Shown here one piece after another: positions 51,159-59,407 of a DNA stretch of 64,000 nt (position 1 is its first letter; every line of letters begins with the position of its first letter). This DNA comes from Glaciimonas soli. GTDB taxonomy: Bacteria; Pseudomonadota; Gammaproteobacteria; Burkholderiales; Burkholderiaceae_D. The notes under the pieces are model-generated. The model had not been told where the DNA came from. It saw nothing but the letters and a program-made list of their open reading frames with translations, and made no database searches. The position numbers and the translations under genes are program-made. The stretch lies in assembly GCF_009497155.1 (NCBI RefSeq), contig NZ_WINI01000001.1, forward strand, positions 620,001-684,000. The letters run 5' to 3'.

Positions 51159-52911
51159 ACTGCATAAATCCAAAACCTTTGTCTGGCTGCTTTTTCTCTT
51201 ATTTTGCATAATCTGGTTCTATATGCTGGGTGCGCGCACTCTGGTGCCGACCGACGAAGGACGTTATGCCGAAATGGCAAGGGAAATGGTCGCTACAGGC
51301 GACTGGATTACTTTGCGCTTAAACGGTATCAAATATTTTGAGAAACCGCCACTGCAAACGTGGATGAATGCACTCACATTCGAGGTTTTTGGTCTGGGTG
51401 AGTGGCAAGCCCGCCTATGGACGGGCTTATGTGGCCTATTGGGCGTGGTGCTGGTTGCATTTACTGGTCGCAAAGTATTTTCTGAGCGCGTCGGCTTCTT
51501 CGCAGCTCTAGTACTTGGTTCGAGCTTTTTTTGGGCTGGCCTGGGCCATATCAATACGCTCGATATGGGCCTGTCTGGCATGATGACGATCTCGCTGGCC
51601 GGATTGTTGCTGGCACAGCGTAGCGATGCAACCAAAACAGAGCAGCGCAATTACATGCTGTTGTGCTGGGCTGGGATGGCGCTGGCGGTCTTGTCAAAAG
51701 GCTTGATTGGCATTGTCTTACCGGGCGCTGTACTGGTGCTCTACACGCTATTTTCGCGCGACTGGGGTATCTGGAAGCGTTTGCACTTGATCAAAGGATT
51801 GATACTTTTCTTTGTTATCGCGACGCCTTGGTTTGTCCTCATTTCGCTTAAGAATCCGGAATTTCCTTATTTCTTTTTCATCCACGAACACTTCGAACGC
51901 TTCACTAGTAAAATCCATCACCGTTACGGTCCGCCTTATTATTTCGTGCCTCTTTTGGTGCTGGGCATCATTCCTTGGCTGGGCGTATTGGTCCAAAGTT
52001 TGTGGAATGGCGCGCATGAACGCAGTGCCGACTCCGGCTTTCAGCCGAAAAAGATGCTGTTGATCTGGACGTTGTTCATCTTCTTCTTTTTCAGCATTTC
52101 TGACTCCAAACTGCCGTCATACATTTTGCCGATTTTTCCATCACTGGCATTGCTGATCGCTTGCCACTTGGACAAAGCATCGAACAAAGCGATTAATGCT
52201 TCTGCCTGGTTACTCTTAATTCCGGGCGTAATCGGCATGGCGCTGGCATGGAAAATCCCAACACTAGCCAAAGATGCATTTTCAAAACCATTGATGGAAG
52301 CGCATGTACCTTGGGTATTTGCAGCCTCAGTGATTGCCACTATTGGCGCAATTGCGGCATTGATGTTGTCGCGCCGTCAAAAAGAATGGGCGATCGTTGC
52401 CCTTGCTGTCAGCGGCTTCATTGGTGGTCAGGCCCTGATGTATGGCCATGACGCGCAAGGACGCTACTCTGCTGGTGTTGACCTCCTCCCTGCCATCAAA
52501 GCAGAGTTGACACCGGATACGCAATTATTCGTGGTCGGCAAATATGAACAATCATTGCCATTTTATCTACGCCGGACCATGACCATGGTGCAGCATATGG
52601 ATGAACTGGAATTCGGTCTCAAGCAAGAGCCGCAATTGTGGATTCCTACCATAGCTGGGTTCGTCACAAAATGGACTGAGGATCAGGCTGCCGGTAAAAA
52701 AGACATGGCCATCATCCGCCCGGAAAATTACGCGGAGTTAAAACAGCAAGGTGTGCCTATGCGAGTGATTGCACAAGACCCACGCCGTGTGGTGGTGGTG
52801 AATAACAACATCACGCCTGTTGTGCCAGCCAACACAAACAAAGCCACTGAAGCACCAGGAACAGCCTCTACCGACGAAGCTACCCCTGCACCAGCACCGT
52901 CAGCTTATTGA
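51151..52911 (+). CDS. arnT: Undecaprenyl-phosphate-Ara4N:lipid A transferase
   Basis: 586 residues from the ATG at 51151, with AGAGGAAA upstream; upstream in-frame ATGs lie inside the Mth938 gene. It is a GT-C/PMT-type integral membrane glycosyltransferase with about 12 helices and the ArnT signature PTDEGRYAEMAREMVATGDW in the first periplasmic loop, then FEKPPLQTWM. It transfers 4-amino-4-deoxy-L-arabinose from the undecaprenyl carrier to lipid A at the periplasmic face, lowering negative charge and conferring polymyxin resistance. The C-terminal Thr/Pro/Ala tail (about 30 residues) is not conserved. Confidence 0.93.
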   Translation: MRELHKSKTFVWLLFLLFCIIWFYMLGARTLVPTDEGRYAEMAREMVATGDWITLRLNGIKYFEKPPLQTWMNALTFEVFGLGEWQARLWTGLCGLLGVVLVAFTGRKVFSERVGFFAALVLGSSFFWAGLGHINTLDMGLSGMMTISLAGLLLAQRSDATKTEQRNYMLLCWAGMALAVLSKGLIGIVLPGAVLVLYTLFSRDWGIWKRLHLIKGLILFFVIATPWFVLISLKNPEFPYFFFIHEHFERFTSKIHHRYGPPYYFVPLLVLGIIPWLGVLVQSLWNGAHERSADSGFQPKKMLLIWTLFIFFFFSISDSKLPSYILPIFPSLALLIACHLDKASNKAINASAWLLLIPGVIGMALAWKIPTLAKDAFSKPLMEAHVPWVFAASVIATIGAIAALMLSRRQKEWAIVALAVSGFIGGQALMYGHDAQGRYSAGVDLLPAIKAELTPDTQLFVVGKYEQSLPFYLRRTMTMVQHMDELEFGLKQEPQLWIPTIAGFVTKWTEDQAAGKKDMAIIRPENYAELKQQGVPMRVIAQDPRRVVVVNNNITPVVPANTNKATEAPGTASTDEATPAPAPSAY

Positions 52912-52917
52912 GGACAC

Positions 52918-53289
52918 ATGAACATCACCGCTTTTATTTTTCTTTTTACAGGTATTTGTTTAAACGCAGCCGCACAGTTGTTTTTGAAAGCCGGAACCAA
53001 TGCCGTTGGCGTTATCAGTCTGACGCCGCAAAACTGGTTTGCCACTGGCATCAAACTGGTGAGCCAATTGCCGATACTTGCCGGTCTGGCCTGTTATGCA
53101 ATTTCACTCATCGTCTGGATCATTGGTCTGTCGCGCGTAGATGTAACGATTGCTTATCCAATGCTGTCGCTGGGCTACATTATCAGCGCTGTCGGCGCCT
53201 GGTATTTTCTGGGTGAAGCGGTATCGCTACAACGTTTGCTCGCGATAGCGATCATTATTGTTGGTGTAGCATTATTGGCGCGTAGCTAA
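52918..53289 (+). CDS. arnE: SMR-like membrane protein, ArnE-type flippase subunit
   Basis: 123 residues forming four transmembrane helices of the small-multidrug-resistance fold: ICLNAAAQLFLKAG in helix 1, VTIAYPMLSLGYIISAVGAWY in helix 3 (split here by family blocks), and LLAIAIIIVGVALLA in helix 4. In arn operons such proteins (ArnE/ArnF) flip undecaprenyl-phosphate-Ara4N across the inner membrane. Only one such gene is present here, so it may work as a homodimer. It starts 6 bp after arnT. Confidence 0.82.
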   Translation: MNITAFIFLFTGICLNAAAQLFLKAGTNAVGVISLTPQNWFATGIKLVSQLPILAGLACYAISLIVWIIGLSRVDVTIAYPMLSLGYIISAVGAWYFLGEAVSLQRLLAIAIIIVGVALLARS

Positions 53290-53360
53290 TCACTCAATGC
53301 GGCGAGTCTAATTGCGCTTTAGACTCCGCTTTACTTACGATATTTTTTGGACAAGATCTC

Positions 53361-54500
53361 ATGAGCCAACTACCATTTTTACCATTTTCCAAACCTACCA
53401 TTGACGAAGCCACCATTGCCGCTGTAAGTGATGTATTACGTTCCGGCTGGATTACCAGCGGTCCTAAAGTACAGGCCTTTGAACAGCAGTTATCAGAGTA
53501 CTTTGGCGGTCGTCCGGTACGTACTTTTAACTCCGGCACCTGCACGATGGAAATTGCCTTGCGCATAGCCGGCATCGGTGTTGGCGATGAAGTGATCACC
53601 ACACCCATTTCATGGGTCGCCACCGCCAATGTCATCATCGAAACCGGTGCTACACCAGTATTTGCTGACATTGATCCGGTTACCCGCAATATCGATCTGG
53701 ATAAAGTAGAGGCAGCGATTACGCCACGCACGAAAGCGATTATTCCGGTGTACTTGTCTGGCTTACCGGTCGACATGGACAGGTTATACGCCATCGCCAA
53801 AAAGCATAATTTACGCATCGTCGAAGATGCGGCGCAAGCAATTGGCTCTACCTGGAAAAACCAACGCATTGGTGCTTTTGGCGATTTTGGCTCATTTAGT
53901 TTTCAAGCCAATAAAAACATCACCTGCTCCGAAGGCGGTTGCCTGGTGTTGAACAATGCTGATGAAGCGCGATTAGCAGAAAAATATCGCCTCCAAGGTG
54001 TCACTCGCACCGGATTTGATGGGCTGGATGTTGATGTCTTAGGTGGAAAATTTAACATGACCGATGTAGCAGCCGCCATCGGCCTTGGACAATTTGCGCA
54101 CATAGAAGCCATTACCGCACATCGCAAAAAACTGGCGCAACATTATTTTGCTTGTTTAGGCAGTGATTTTGAACAAAAATATGGCGCGCAATTGCCAGTG
54201 CCTGATTTTGAAAATAGTAACTGGCATATGTTCCAATTGGTACTGCCTGAACGCAAAGATGGTCGCCCTGCCCGCGCCACATTCATGGAACAAATGCAAG
54301 AACGCGGCATCGGCATTGGTTATCATTATCCCGCTATCCATTTGCTGAAAATGTATCGTGAACGCGGCTTCAAAGAAGGCATGTTCCCGATTGCAGAAAA
54401 AGTAGGACGCTTGATTGTTACATTGCCGATGTTTAATGTAATGACCACCAGCGATGTCGAGCGTGCTGTAGACGCGGTAAAATCGGTACTCGCGCACTAA
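53361..54500 (+). CDS. arnB: UDP-4-amino-4-deoxy-L-arabinose aminotransferase
   Basis: 379 residues of the DegT/DnrJ/EryC1 sugar aminotransferase family. Motifs include SGWITSGPKVQAFE, NSGTCTMEIAL, VEDAAQAIGSTWKN and the PLP lysine in SFQANKNITCSEGG (K185, equivalent to the ArnB active-site Lys). It transaminates UDP-4-keto-pentose with glutamate to give UDP-Ara4N. It lies 71 bp after the flippase gene with GACAAGATC-type spacing and is followed by arnC 33 bp later. Confidence 0.95.
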   Translation: MSQLPFLPFSKPTIDEATIAAVSDVLRSGWITSGPKVQAFEQQLSEYFGGRPVRTFNSGTCTMEIALRIAGIGVGDEVITTPISWVATANVIIETGATPVFADIDPVTRNIDLDKVEAAITPRTKAIIPVYLSGLPVDMDRLYAIAKKHNLRIVEDAAQAIGSTWKNQRIGAFGDFGSFSFQANKNITCSEGGCLVLNNADEARLAEKYRLQGVTRTGFDGLDVDVLGGKFNMTDVAAAIGLGQFAHIEAITAHRKKLAQHYFACLGSDFEQKYGAQLPVPDFENSNWHMFQLVLPERKDGRPARATFMEQMQERGIGIGYHYPAIHLLKMYRERGFKEGMFPIAEKVGRLIVTLPMFNVMTTSDVERAVDAVKSVLAH

Positions 54501-54533
54501 AACCGCAACAACAATTATATTTTTCTAAGACTC

Positions 54534-55490
54534 ATGAAACCAGAACTGAGCGTTGTTATCCCGGTTTATAACGAAGAATCCGGTCTCGCCAAATTATTCG
54601 CGCGCCTGTATCCGGCATTGGATGCATTGGGCAAGACGTATGAAATCGTATTCGTCAATGATGGCAGCCGTGATGCCTCGGCTGCGATTCTTGCGGATCA
54701 ATTTCGACTCCGCCCGGACGTTACGCGTGTAGTGTTATTTAGCGGGAATTTTGGCCAACACATGGCTATCCTGGCCGGCTTTGAAGCTAGCCGTGGGGAT
54801 ATCGTCGTAACACTGGACGCTGACTTACAGAATCCACCGGAAGAAATCGGCAATCTCATCGCCAAAGTGCATGAAGGTTACGATTACGTTGGCTCCATTC
54901 GCCGCGAACGACAAGATTCTGCCTGGCGCACTATTGCTTCTAAAGCAATGAATCTTTTGCGCGAAAAAGTTACCCATATCAAGATGACCGACCAAGGCAA
55001 TATGTTGCGCGCTTATAGCCGCAATGTGGTTGATATGATTAATCAATGCAAAGAAGTGAATACCTTCGTGCCGGCGTTGGCCTACACTTTTTCACGCAAA
55101 CCAACTGAGATTATTGTGGAGCATGAAGAGCGCTCTGCAGGCGAATCCAAGTATTCATTTTATAGCTTGATCCGTCTCAATTTCGATCTGATAACCGGCT
55201 TCTCCTTGGTCCCATTACAGATTTTTTCGCTTGCGGGCGGCTTGTTAGCCTTCGCTTCTGCCGCATTATTTATCGGGATGTTAATACGTCGCTTTATAGT
55301 GGGTGCAGAGGTACAAGGTGTTTTCACACTGTTTGCGATCAATTTTTTCTTGATTGGCGTACTACTATTTGGAATCGGTTTAGTCGGCGAATATGTTGGT
55401 CGCATTTATCAGCAAGTACGCGCACGTCCGCGCTATGTGGTCCAAGCGACATTAGAGCAGTCATCTGCCGAAGATAAAGATGCATCGTGA
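54534..55490 (+). CDS. arnC: Undecaprenyl-phosphate 4-deoxy-4-formamido-L-arabinose transferase
   Basis: 318 residues: a cytoplasmic GT2 domain (1-225) with ELSVVIPVYNEE, FVNDGSRDAS, DADLQNPPEEI and a Q/R-containing region, then two C-terminal transmembrane segments (about 230-255 and 265-290) for membrane anchoring. It attaches formyl-Ara4N to undecaprenyl phosphate. The end overlaps the first possible start of the formyltransferase gene. Confidence 0.95.
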   Translation: MKPELSVVIPVYNEESGLAKLFARLYPALDALGKTYEIVFVNDGSRDASAAILADQFRLRPDVTRVVLFSGNFGQHMAILAGFEASRGDIVVTLDADLQNPPEEIGNLIAKVHEGYDYVGSIRRERQDSAWRTIASKAMNLLREKVTHIKMTDQGNMLRAYSRNVVDMINQCKEVNTFVPALAYTFSRKPTEIIVEHEERSAGESKYSFYSLIRLNFDLITGFSLVPLQIFSLAGGLLAFASAALFIGMLIRRFIVGAEVQGVFTLFAINFFLIGVLLFGIGLVGEYVGRIYQQVRARPRYVVQATLEQSSAEDKDAS

Positions 55491-55500
55491 GAATCATGTT

Positions 55501-56433
55501 ATGAGTGACACAATCAAAACCGCCGTCGTATTCGCTTATCACAATGTTGGTGTGCGCTGTCTGAAAGTCCTGCTGGCGCGTGGAGTTGATGTCAAATTGG
55601 TGATTACCCATGAAGACAATCCGCAAGAAACGATTTGGTTCGAGTCGGTAGCTGCGCTTTGCCTTGAGCATGGCATTCCGACGATAGCGCCAAACGATCC
55701 GCGCATACCCGAATTGTTATCGCAAGTTGCAACGCTGCAGCCCGACTTTATTTTCAGCTTCTATTACCGTCATATGCTGCCGGTCAATTTGCTGGCGCTA
55801 GCTAAACATGGCGCTTACAACATGCATGGTTCCTTACTGCCTAAATACCGCGGTCGCGTACCTATCAATTGGGCGGTACTGCATGGTGAAACAGAAACCG
55901 GCGCAACTTTGCATGAAATGGCCGCTAAACCAGATGCCGGTGCCATCGTTGCCCAAACATCAGTGCCGATTTTGCCCGACGATACTGCGCATGAAGTATT
56001 TGGCAAAGTAGTGGTGGCGGCAGAACAGACGCTTTGGCGCGTATTACCGGCGATGCTGGCTGGGCAAACGCCACAACTTCCCAATGACCTTTCACAAGGT
56101 AGTTATTTTGGAGGCCGCAAGCCAGAGGATGGACAAATCAATTGGCAACAATCGGCACAACAGGTATATAACCTATATCGCGCCGTCGCGCCGCCCTACC
56201 CGGGCGCATGGACTGTTATCAACCAACAAACATTCGTGATTGAAAATGCGCGTTTGCTAAATAGTGATACATTAAATCTGCTATCAAATTTGCCTATCGG
56301 CTTAGCAGTAGTGGATAATTGCATTTTCGGCGTTTGCGGCGACGGTCACGCGCTGTTGATTCACCAACTTACATCTGATGGAAAATCTGTTTCTGCAGCG
56401 ATGCTGCAAGCGATTCTCCAGCAAAAACAGTAA
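55501..56433 (+). CDS. arnA: UDP-Ara4N formyltransferase (stand-alone ArnA N-domain)
   Basis: About 310 residues from the ATG at 55501, 10 bp after arnC (an ATG at 55480 would add seven). The formyltransferase triad is N107 and H109 (YNMHGSLLP) and D145 (KPDAGAI), each five residues later than N102, H104 and D140 of E. coli ArnA. A C-terminal OB-like domain has RAVAPPYPGAWT. It uses 10-formyl-THF to formylate UDP-Ara4N. In E. coli this is fused to the decarboxylase. Here the two are separate adjacent genes. Confidence 0.92.
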   Translation: MSDTIKTAVVFAYHNVGVRCLKVLLARGVDVKLVITHEDNPQETIWFESVAALCLEHGIPTIAPNDPRIPELLSQVATLQPDFIFSFYYRHMLPVNLLALAKHGAYNMHGSLLPKYRGRVPINWAVLHGETETGATLHEMAAKPDAGAIVAQTSVPILPDDTAHEVFGKVVVAAEQTLWRVLPAMLAGQTPQLPNDLSQGSYFGGRKPEDGQINWQQSAQQVYNLYRAVAPPYPGAWTVINQQTFVIENARLLNSDTLNLLSNLPIGLAVVDNCIFGVCGDGHALLIHQLTSDGKSVSAAMLQAILQQKQ

Positions 56434-56482
56434 ATAATATTCATTAAATAATATTTAGCAATACTTACCAAGAAGAATACAT

Positions 56483-57544
56483 ATGAAAAAAGTCCTCATC
56501 CTCGGCGTTAACGGTTTCATCGGTCATCATTTATCCAAACGGATTCTGGAAACCACCGATTGGCACGTCTACGGCATGGACATGATGACTGATCGCATCA
56601 CTGATTTGTTAGAAAATGAAGAATACAAATCACGCATGCATTTCTTTGAAGGTGATATCACCATCAATAAAGAATGGGTCGAATATCATGTTAAAAAATG
56701 TGATGTGATTTTGCCGCTGGTAGCAATTGCGACGCCATCGACTTACGTCACCAATCCGCTGCGCGTATTTGAGCTGGACTTTGAAGCCAATCTGCCTATC
56801 GTGCGCTCAGCCGCAAAATATGGCAAACATTTGGTTTTCCCGTCGACATCTGAAGTCTATGGCATGTGTCACGACGAAGAATTTGATTCTGAAGAATCCG
56901 AATTGATCTGCGGCCCAATCAACAAACCACGCTGGATTTATTCTTGCGCCAAACAACTGATGGATCGCGTGATCTGGGGTTATGGCATGGAAGAAAAAGA
57001 TAAACTCAACTTTACCTTATTCCGTCCGTTTAACTGGATTGGCGCTGGCCTGGATTCTATCCATACGCCAAAAGAAGGTAGTTCACGCGTTGTGACACAA
57101 TTCTTTGGTCACATTGTTCGCGGCGAAAACATTTCGTTAGTCGATGGCGGTCAACAAAAGCGCGCCTTCACACACATCGGCGATGGCATTGATGCTCTGA
57201 TGAAAATCATCGACAACAAAGACGGTGTCGCAAGCGGCAAAATCTACAACATTGGTAATCCAGTCAATAATTATTCGATCCGTGACTTGGCCGATATGAT
57301 GTTGAAATTGGCTGCGACTTATCCGGAATATGCTGATTCTGCGAAAAAAGTACAAATCGTCGAAACGACTTCTACCGCGTATTACGGTAAAGGCTATCAA
57401 GACGTGCAAAATCGCGTTCCAAAAATCACCAATACCTGTGATGAACTCAATTGGAAACCGACCACTACTATGGGCGAAACCTTGCGCAATATCTTTGATG
57501 CTTACCGTACCCATGTAGCGGAAGCACGTGGATTGATGGATTAA
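56483..57544 (+). CDS. UDP-glucuronic acid oxidative decarboxylase (stand-alone ArnA C-domain)
   Basis: 353 residues of the extended SDR family. The NAD motif is GVNGFIGHHL (8-17). Catalytic residues are S123 and E124 (STSEVYG) with Y153 and K157 (YSCAK), matching S433, E434 and Y463 of E. coli ArnA in spacing. RPFNWIGAGLDSI and GGQQKRAFTHIGDG follow. It oxidises and decarboxylates UDP-glucuronate to UDP-4-keto-pentose, the first committed step of Ara4N synthesis. A good AAGAAG region precedes the ATG. arnD begins 8 bp after its stop. Confidence 0.93.
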   Translation: MKKVLILGVNGFIGHHLSKRILETTDWHVYGMDMMTDRITDLLENEEYKSRMHFFEGDITINKEWVEYHVKKCDVILPLVAIATPSTYVTNPLRVFELDFEANLPIVRSAAKYGKHLVFPSTSEVYGMCHDEEFDSEESELICGPINKPRWIYSCAKQLMDRVIWGYGMEEKDKLNFTLFRPFNWIGAGLDSIHTPKEGSSRVVTQFFGHIVRGENISLVDGGQQKRAFTHIGDGIDALMKIIDNKDGVASGKIYNIGNPVNNYSIRDLADMMLKLAATYPEYADSAKKVQIVETTSTAYYGKGYQDVQNRVPKITNTCDELNWKPTTTMGETLRNIFDAYRTHVAEARGLMD

Positions 57545-57551
57545 AACTAAC

Positions 57552-58514
57552 TTGCCTCTATTAACTCTTAAAATCGATGCCGACACTTATCGCGGCACAC
57601 GTGAAGGCGTACCTAATCTGGTACGTCTTCTGACAAAATATCAAGCACGTGCGACATTTTTATTTTCGCTCGGACCTGACCACACCGGCTGGGCATTGAA
57701 ACAAGTGTTTCGCCCCGGCTTCTTCAGTAAAGTTTCCCGCACTTCTGTAGTCGAACATTACGGTCTCAAAACCTTGATGTACGGTGTTTTATTGCCGGCG
57801 CCCGATATAGGAAAAACCTGCGCCAGTTACATGCAAGCGGTGCAAACGGCGGGCTTTGAGTGCGGCATCCACACCTGGGATCATCGTGTCTGGCAGGATC
57901 ACGTCAGACAACGAGATGCGGCATGGACGCAAGCCACCATGCAACGCGCATTTGACCGCTTCAAACATGTCTTTGGCGTAGCCCCAAGAACTCACGGCGC
58001 AGCTGGCTGGCAAATGAATCCTTTTGCATTTGAACAGCTAGAAACGTTCAACATCGCCTACTCGTCCGATGGCCGTGCCATGTTGACAGATGCGGGTGAT
58101 TTGGCCGATCCTGCTGCTGGCCCGCATCGTTTAAGTGTCAATGGCAAAACCCTGCAGTGCATACAGTTGCCAACCACGTTACCGACTTTGGATGAGTTAC
58201 TTGGCCGCAGCTTCAATGGTACGGAATTAGATGCATCCAACATCGCTGCGCATATATTGAAGCTGACCGCCGAGCCACGGGATCACGTATTTACCTTGCA
58301 TGCCGAGCTTGAAGGTCAAAAACTTGCCCCCATATTCGAGCAGTTGCTACAAGGTTGGCGTGCTCAAGGCTACGATCTGGTATCAATGGAAGATTACTAC
58401 CAACAGGTAAAAAATCAGACCTTACCAACCTTACCGCTGACATGGGCTGAATTGCCAGGGCGTTCTGGGGAAATGATAATGCAACCTATCAATAACTCGA
58501 CTTGTGGTTCCTGA
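57552..58514 (+). CDS. arnD: Undecaprenyl-phosphate formyl-Ara4N deformylase (TTG start)
   Basis: 320 residues of the NodB-type polysaccharide deacetylase family. The TTG at 57552 gives PLLTLKIDADTYRGTREGVP, matching the ArnD N-terminus (VGLRIDVDTFRGTREGVP); no ATG lies close. Conserved SLGPDHTGWALKQ, GIHTWDHRVWQD and HGAAGWQMNP supply metal and catalytic residues. It removes the formyl group from the lipid-linked sugar so that ArnT can use it. The ribosome binding site is weak, and translation may depend on the upstream gene. Confidence 0.92.
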   Translation: MPLLTLKIDADTYRGTREGVPNLVRLLTKYQARATFLFSLGPDHTGWALKQVFRPGFFSKVSRTSVVEHYGLKTLMYGVLLPAPDIGKTCASYMQAVQTAGFECGIHTWDHRVWQDHVRQRDAAWTQATMQRAFDRFKHVFGVAPRTHGAAGWQMNPFAFEQLETFNIAYSSDGRAMLTDAGDLADPAAGPHRLSVNGKTLQCIQLPTTLPTLDELLGRSFNGTELDASNIAAHILKLTAEPRDHVFTLHAELEGQKLAPIFEQLLQGWRAQGYDLVSMEDYYQQVKNQTLPTLPLTWAELPGRSGEMIMQPINNSTCGS

Positions 58515-58629
58515 GTTACTGATTGCTCTATAGGTGTGATCAAGCAGCTGCTTGGTCTTACTTAACATTTTTCTGCACTAGCAATACATGAATAATTGCG
58601 TCAGCATTTTCCAAGAACAGGATAATAAA

Positions 58630-59106
58630 GTGGCAGAACAACCATCCATACTTAATAAGACAGTACCTGAGTTTTCCGCTGCAATGACTGGCGATCAGAC
58701 GTTTACCCTATCAAATTATCAAGGTAAAAATCTGGTGCTCTACTTTTACCCTAAAGACAATACGCCAGGCTGCACTACCGAAGGCATTCAATTTCGCGAT
58801 TTGTATCCAGAATTTCAACAGCACAATACCCATTTGTTCGGCATTAGCCGTGATAGCTTGCGTTCGCATGAGAATTTCAAGGCCAAGCTAGAAATGCCTT
58901 TCGATTTAATTTCCGATCCTGACGAAACGCTATGCAACATGTTCAATGTCATGAAGATGAAAAATATGTATGGTAAGCAAGTGCGCGGTATAGAACGCAG
59001 CACATTTGTGATTGACGGCAATGGTAAATTGGTGAAAGAATGGCGTGGAGTGAAAGTCCCTGGACACGTTGCTGATGTGCTGGAATTTGTGAAAACACTT
59101 GCTTAA
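58630..59106 (+). CDS. bcp: Thioredoxin-dependent peroxiredoxin, Bcp type
   Basis: The GTG at 58630 has AGGA 8 bp upstream and gives 158 residues with the family start ILNKTVPEFSA; an ATG at 58588 would add 14 residues without a ribosome binding site. The peroxidatic cysteine is in KDNTPGCTTEG (C48). The resolving cysteine found five residues later in E. coli Bcp is replaced by a non-Cys residue; C102 (ETLCNMF) is the only other candidate. It reduces H2O2 and organic peroxides. It follows arnD by 115 bp and ends at a strong terminator. Confidence 0.92.
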   Translation: MAEQPSILNKTVPEFSAAMTGDQTFTLSNYQGKNLVLYFYPKDNTPGCTTEGIQFRDLYPEFQQHNTHLFGISRDSLRSHENFKAKLEMPFDLISDPDETLCNMFNVMKMKNMYGKQVRGIERSTFVIDGNGKLVKEWRGVKVPGHVADVLEFVKTLA

Positions 59107-59181
59107 CGATTTACTTGATTTACTTAAATTCCTTGCTTAACCCTTGGATAGCAACCTGAATTGAATAACGCACTCTTAGCA

Positions 59182-59230
59182 AAGCCGTTTGAGAACAAGG
59201 CCTTAGGCCTTCTCAAGCGGCTTTTTACTT
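59182..59230 (+). terminator. Rho-independent terminator after bcp
   Basis: Paired arms AAGCCG/CGGCTT, GAGAA/TTCTC and AAGGCC/GGCCTT form a long stem with loop TTA, followed by TTTTTACTTTT. It ends the arn-bcp region. The rest of the 300-bp gap before phoH holds only a five-codon ORF (ATG at 59268) with a strong GGAGG site and an A+T-rich presumed promoter. Confidence 0.88.
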
Positions 59231-59407
59231 TTCAATTTGTAATTTGATCAGTGTTGGAGGATTTTCAATGATTAAATTGATATAAATCTTTTTTATTTTT
59301 TTACGCTTCATTTTCACGCTAGACTGATCACGGATGGACTGGTTCGTGCCATTATCAAAACGGACTATTTTTAATCACTGAAGCGTCACCACTAAAGCGA
59401 GGTTTTT

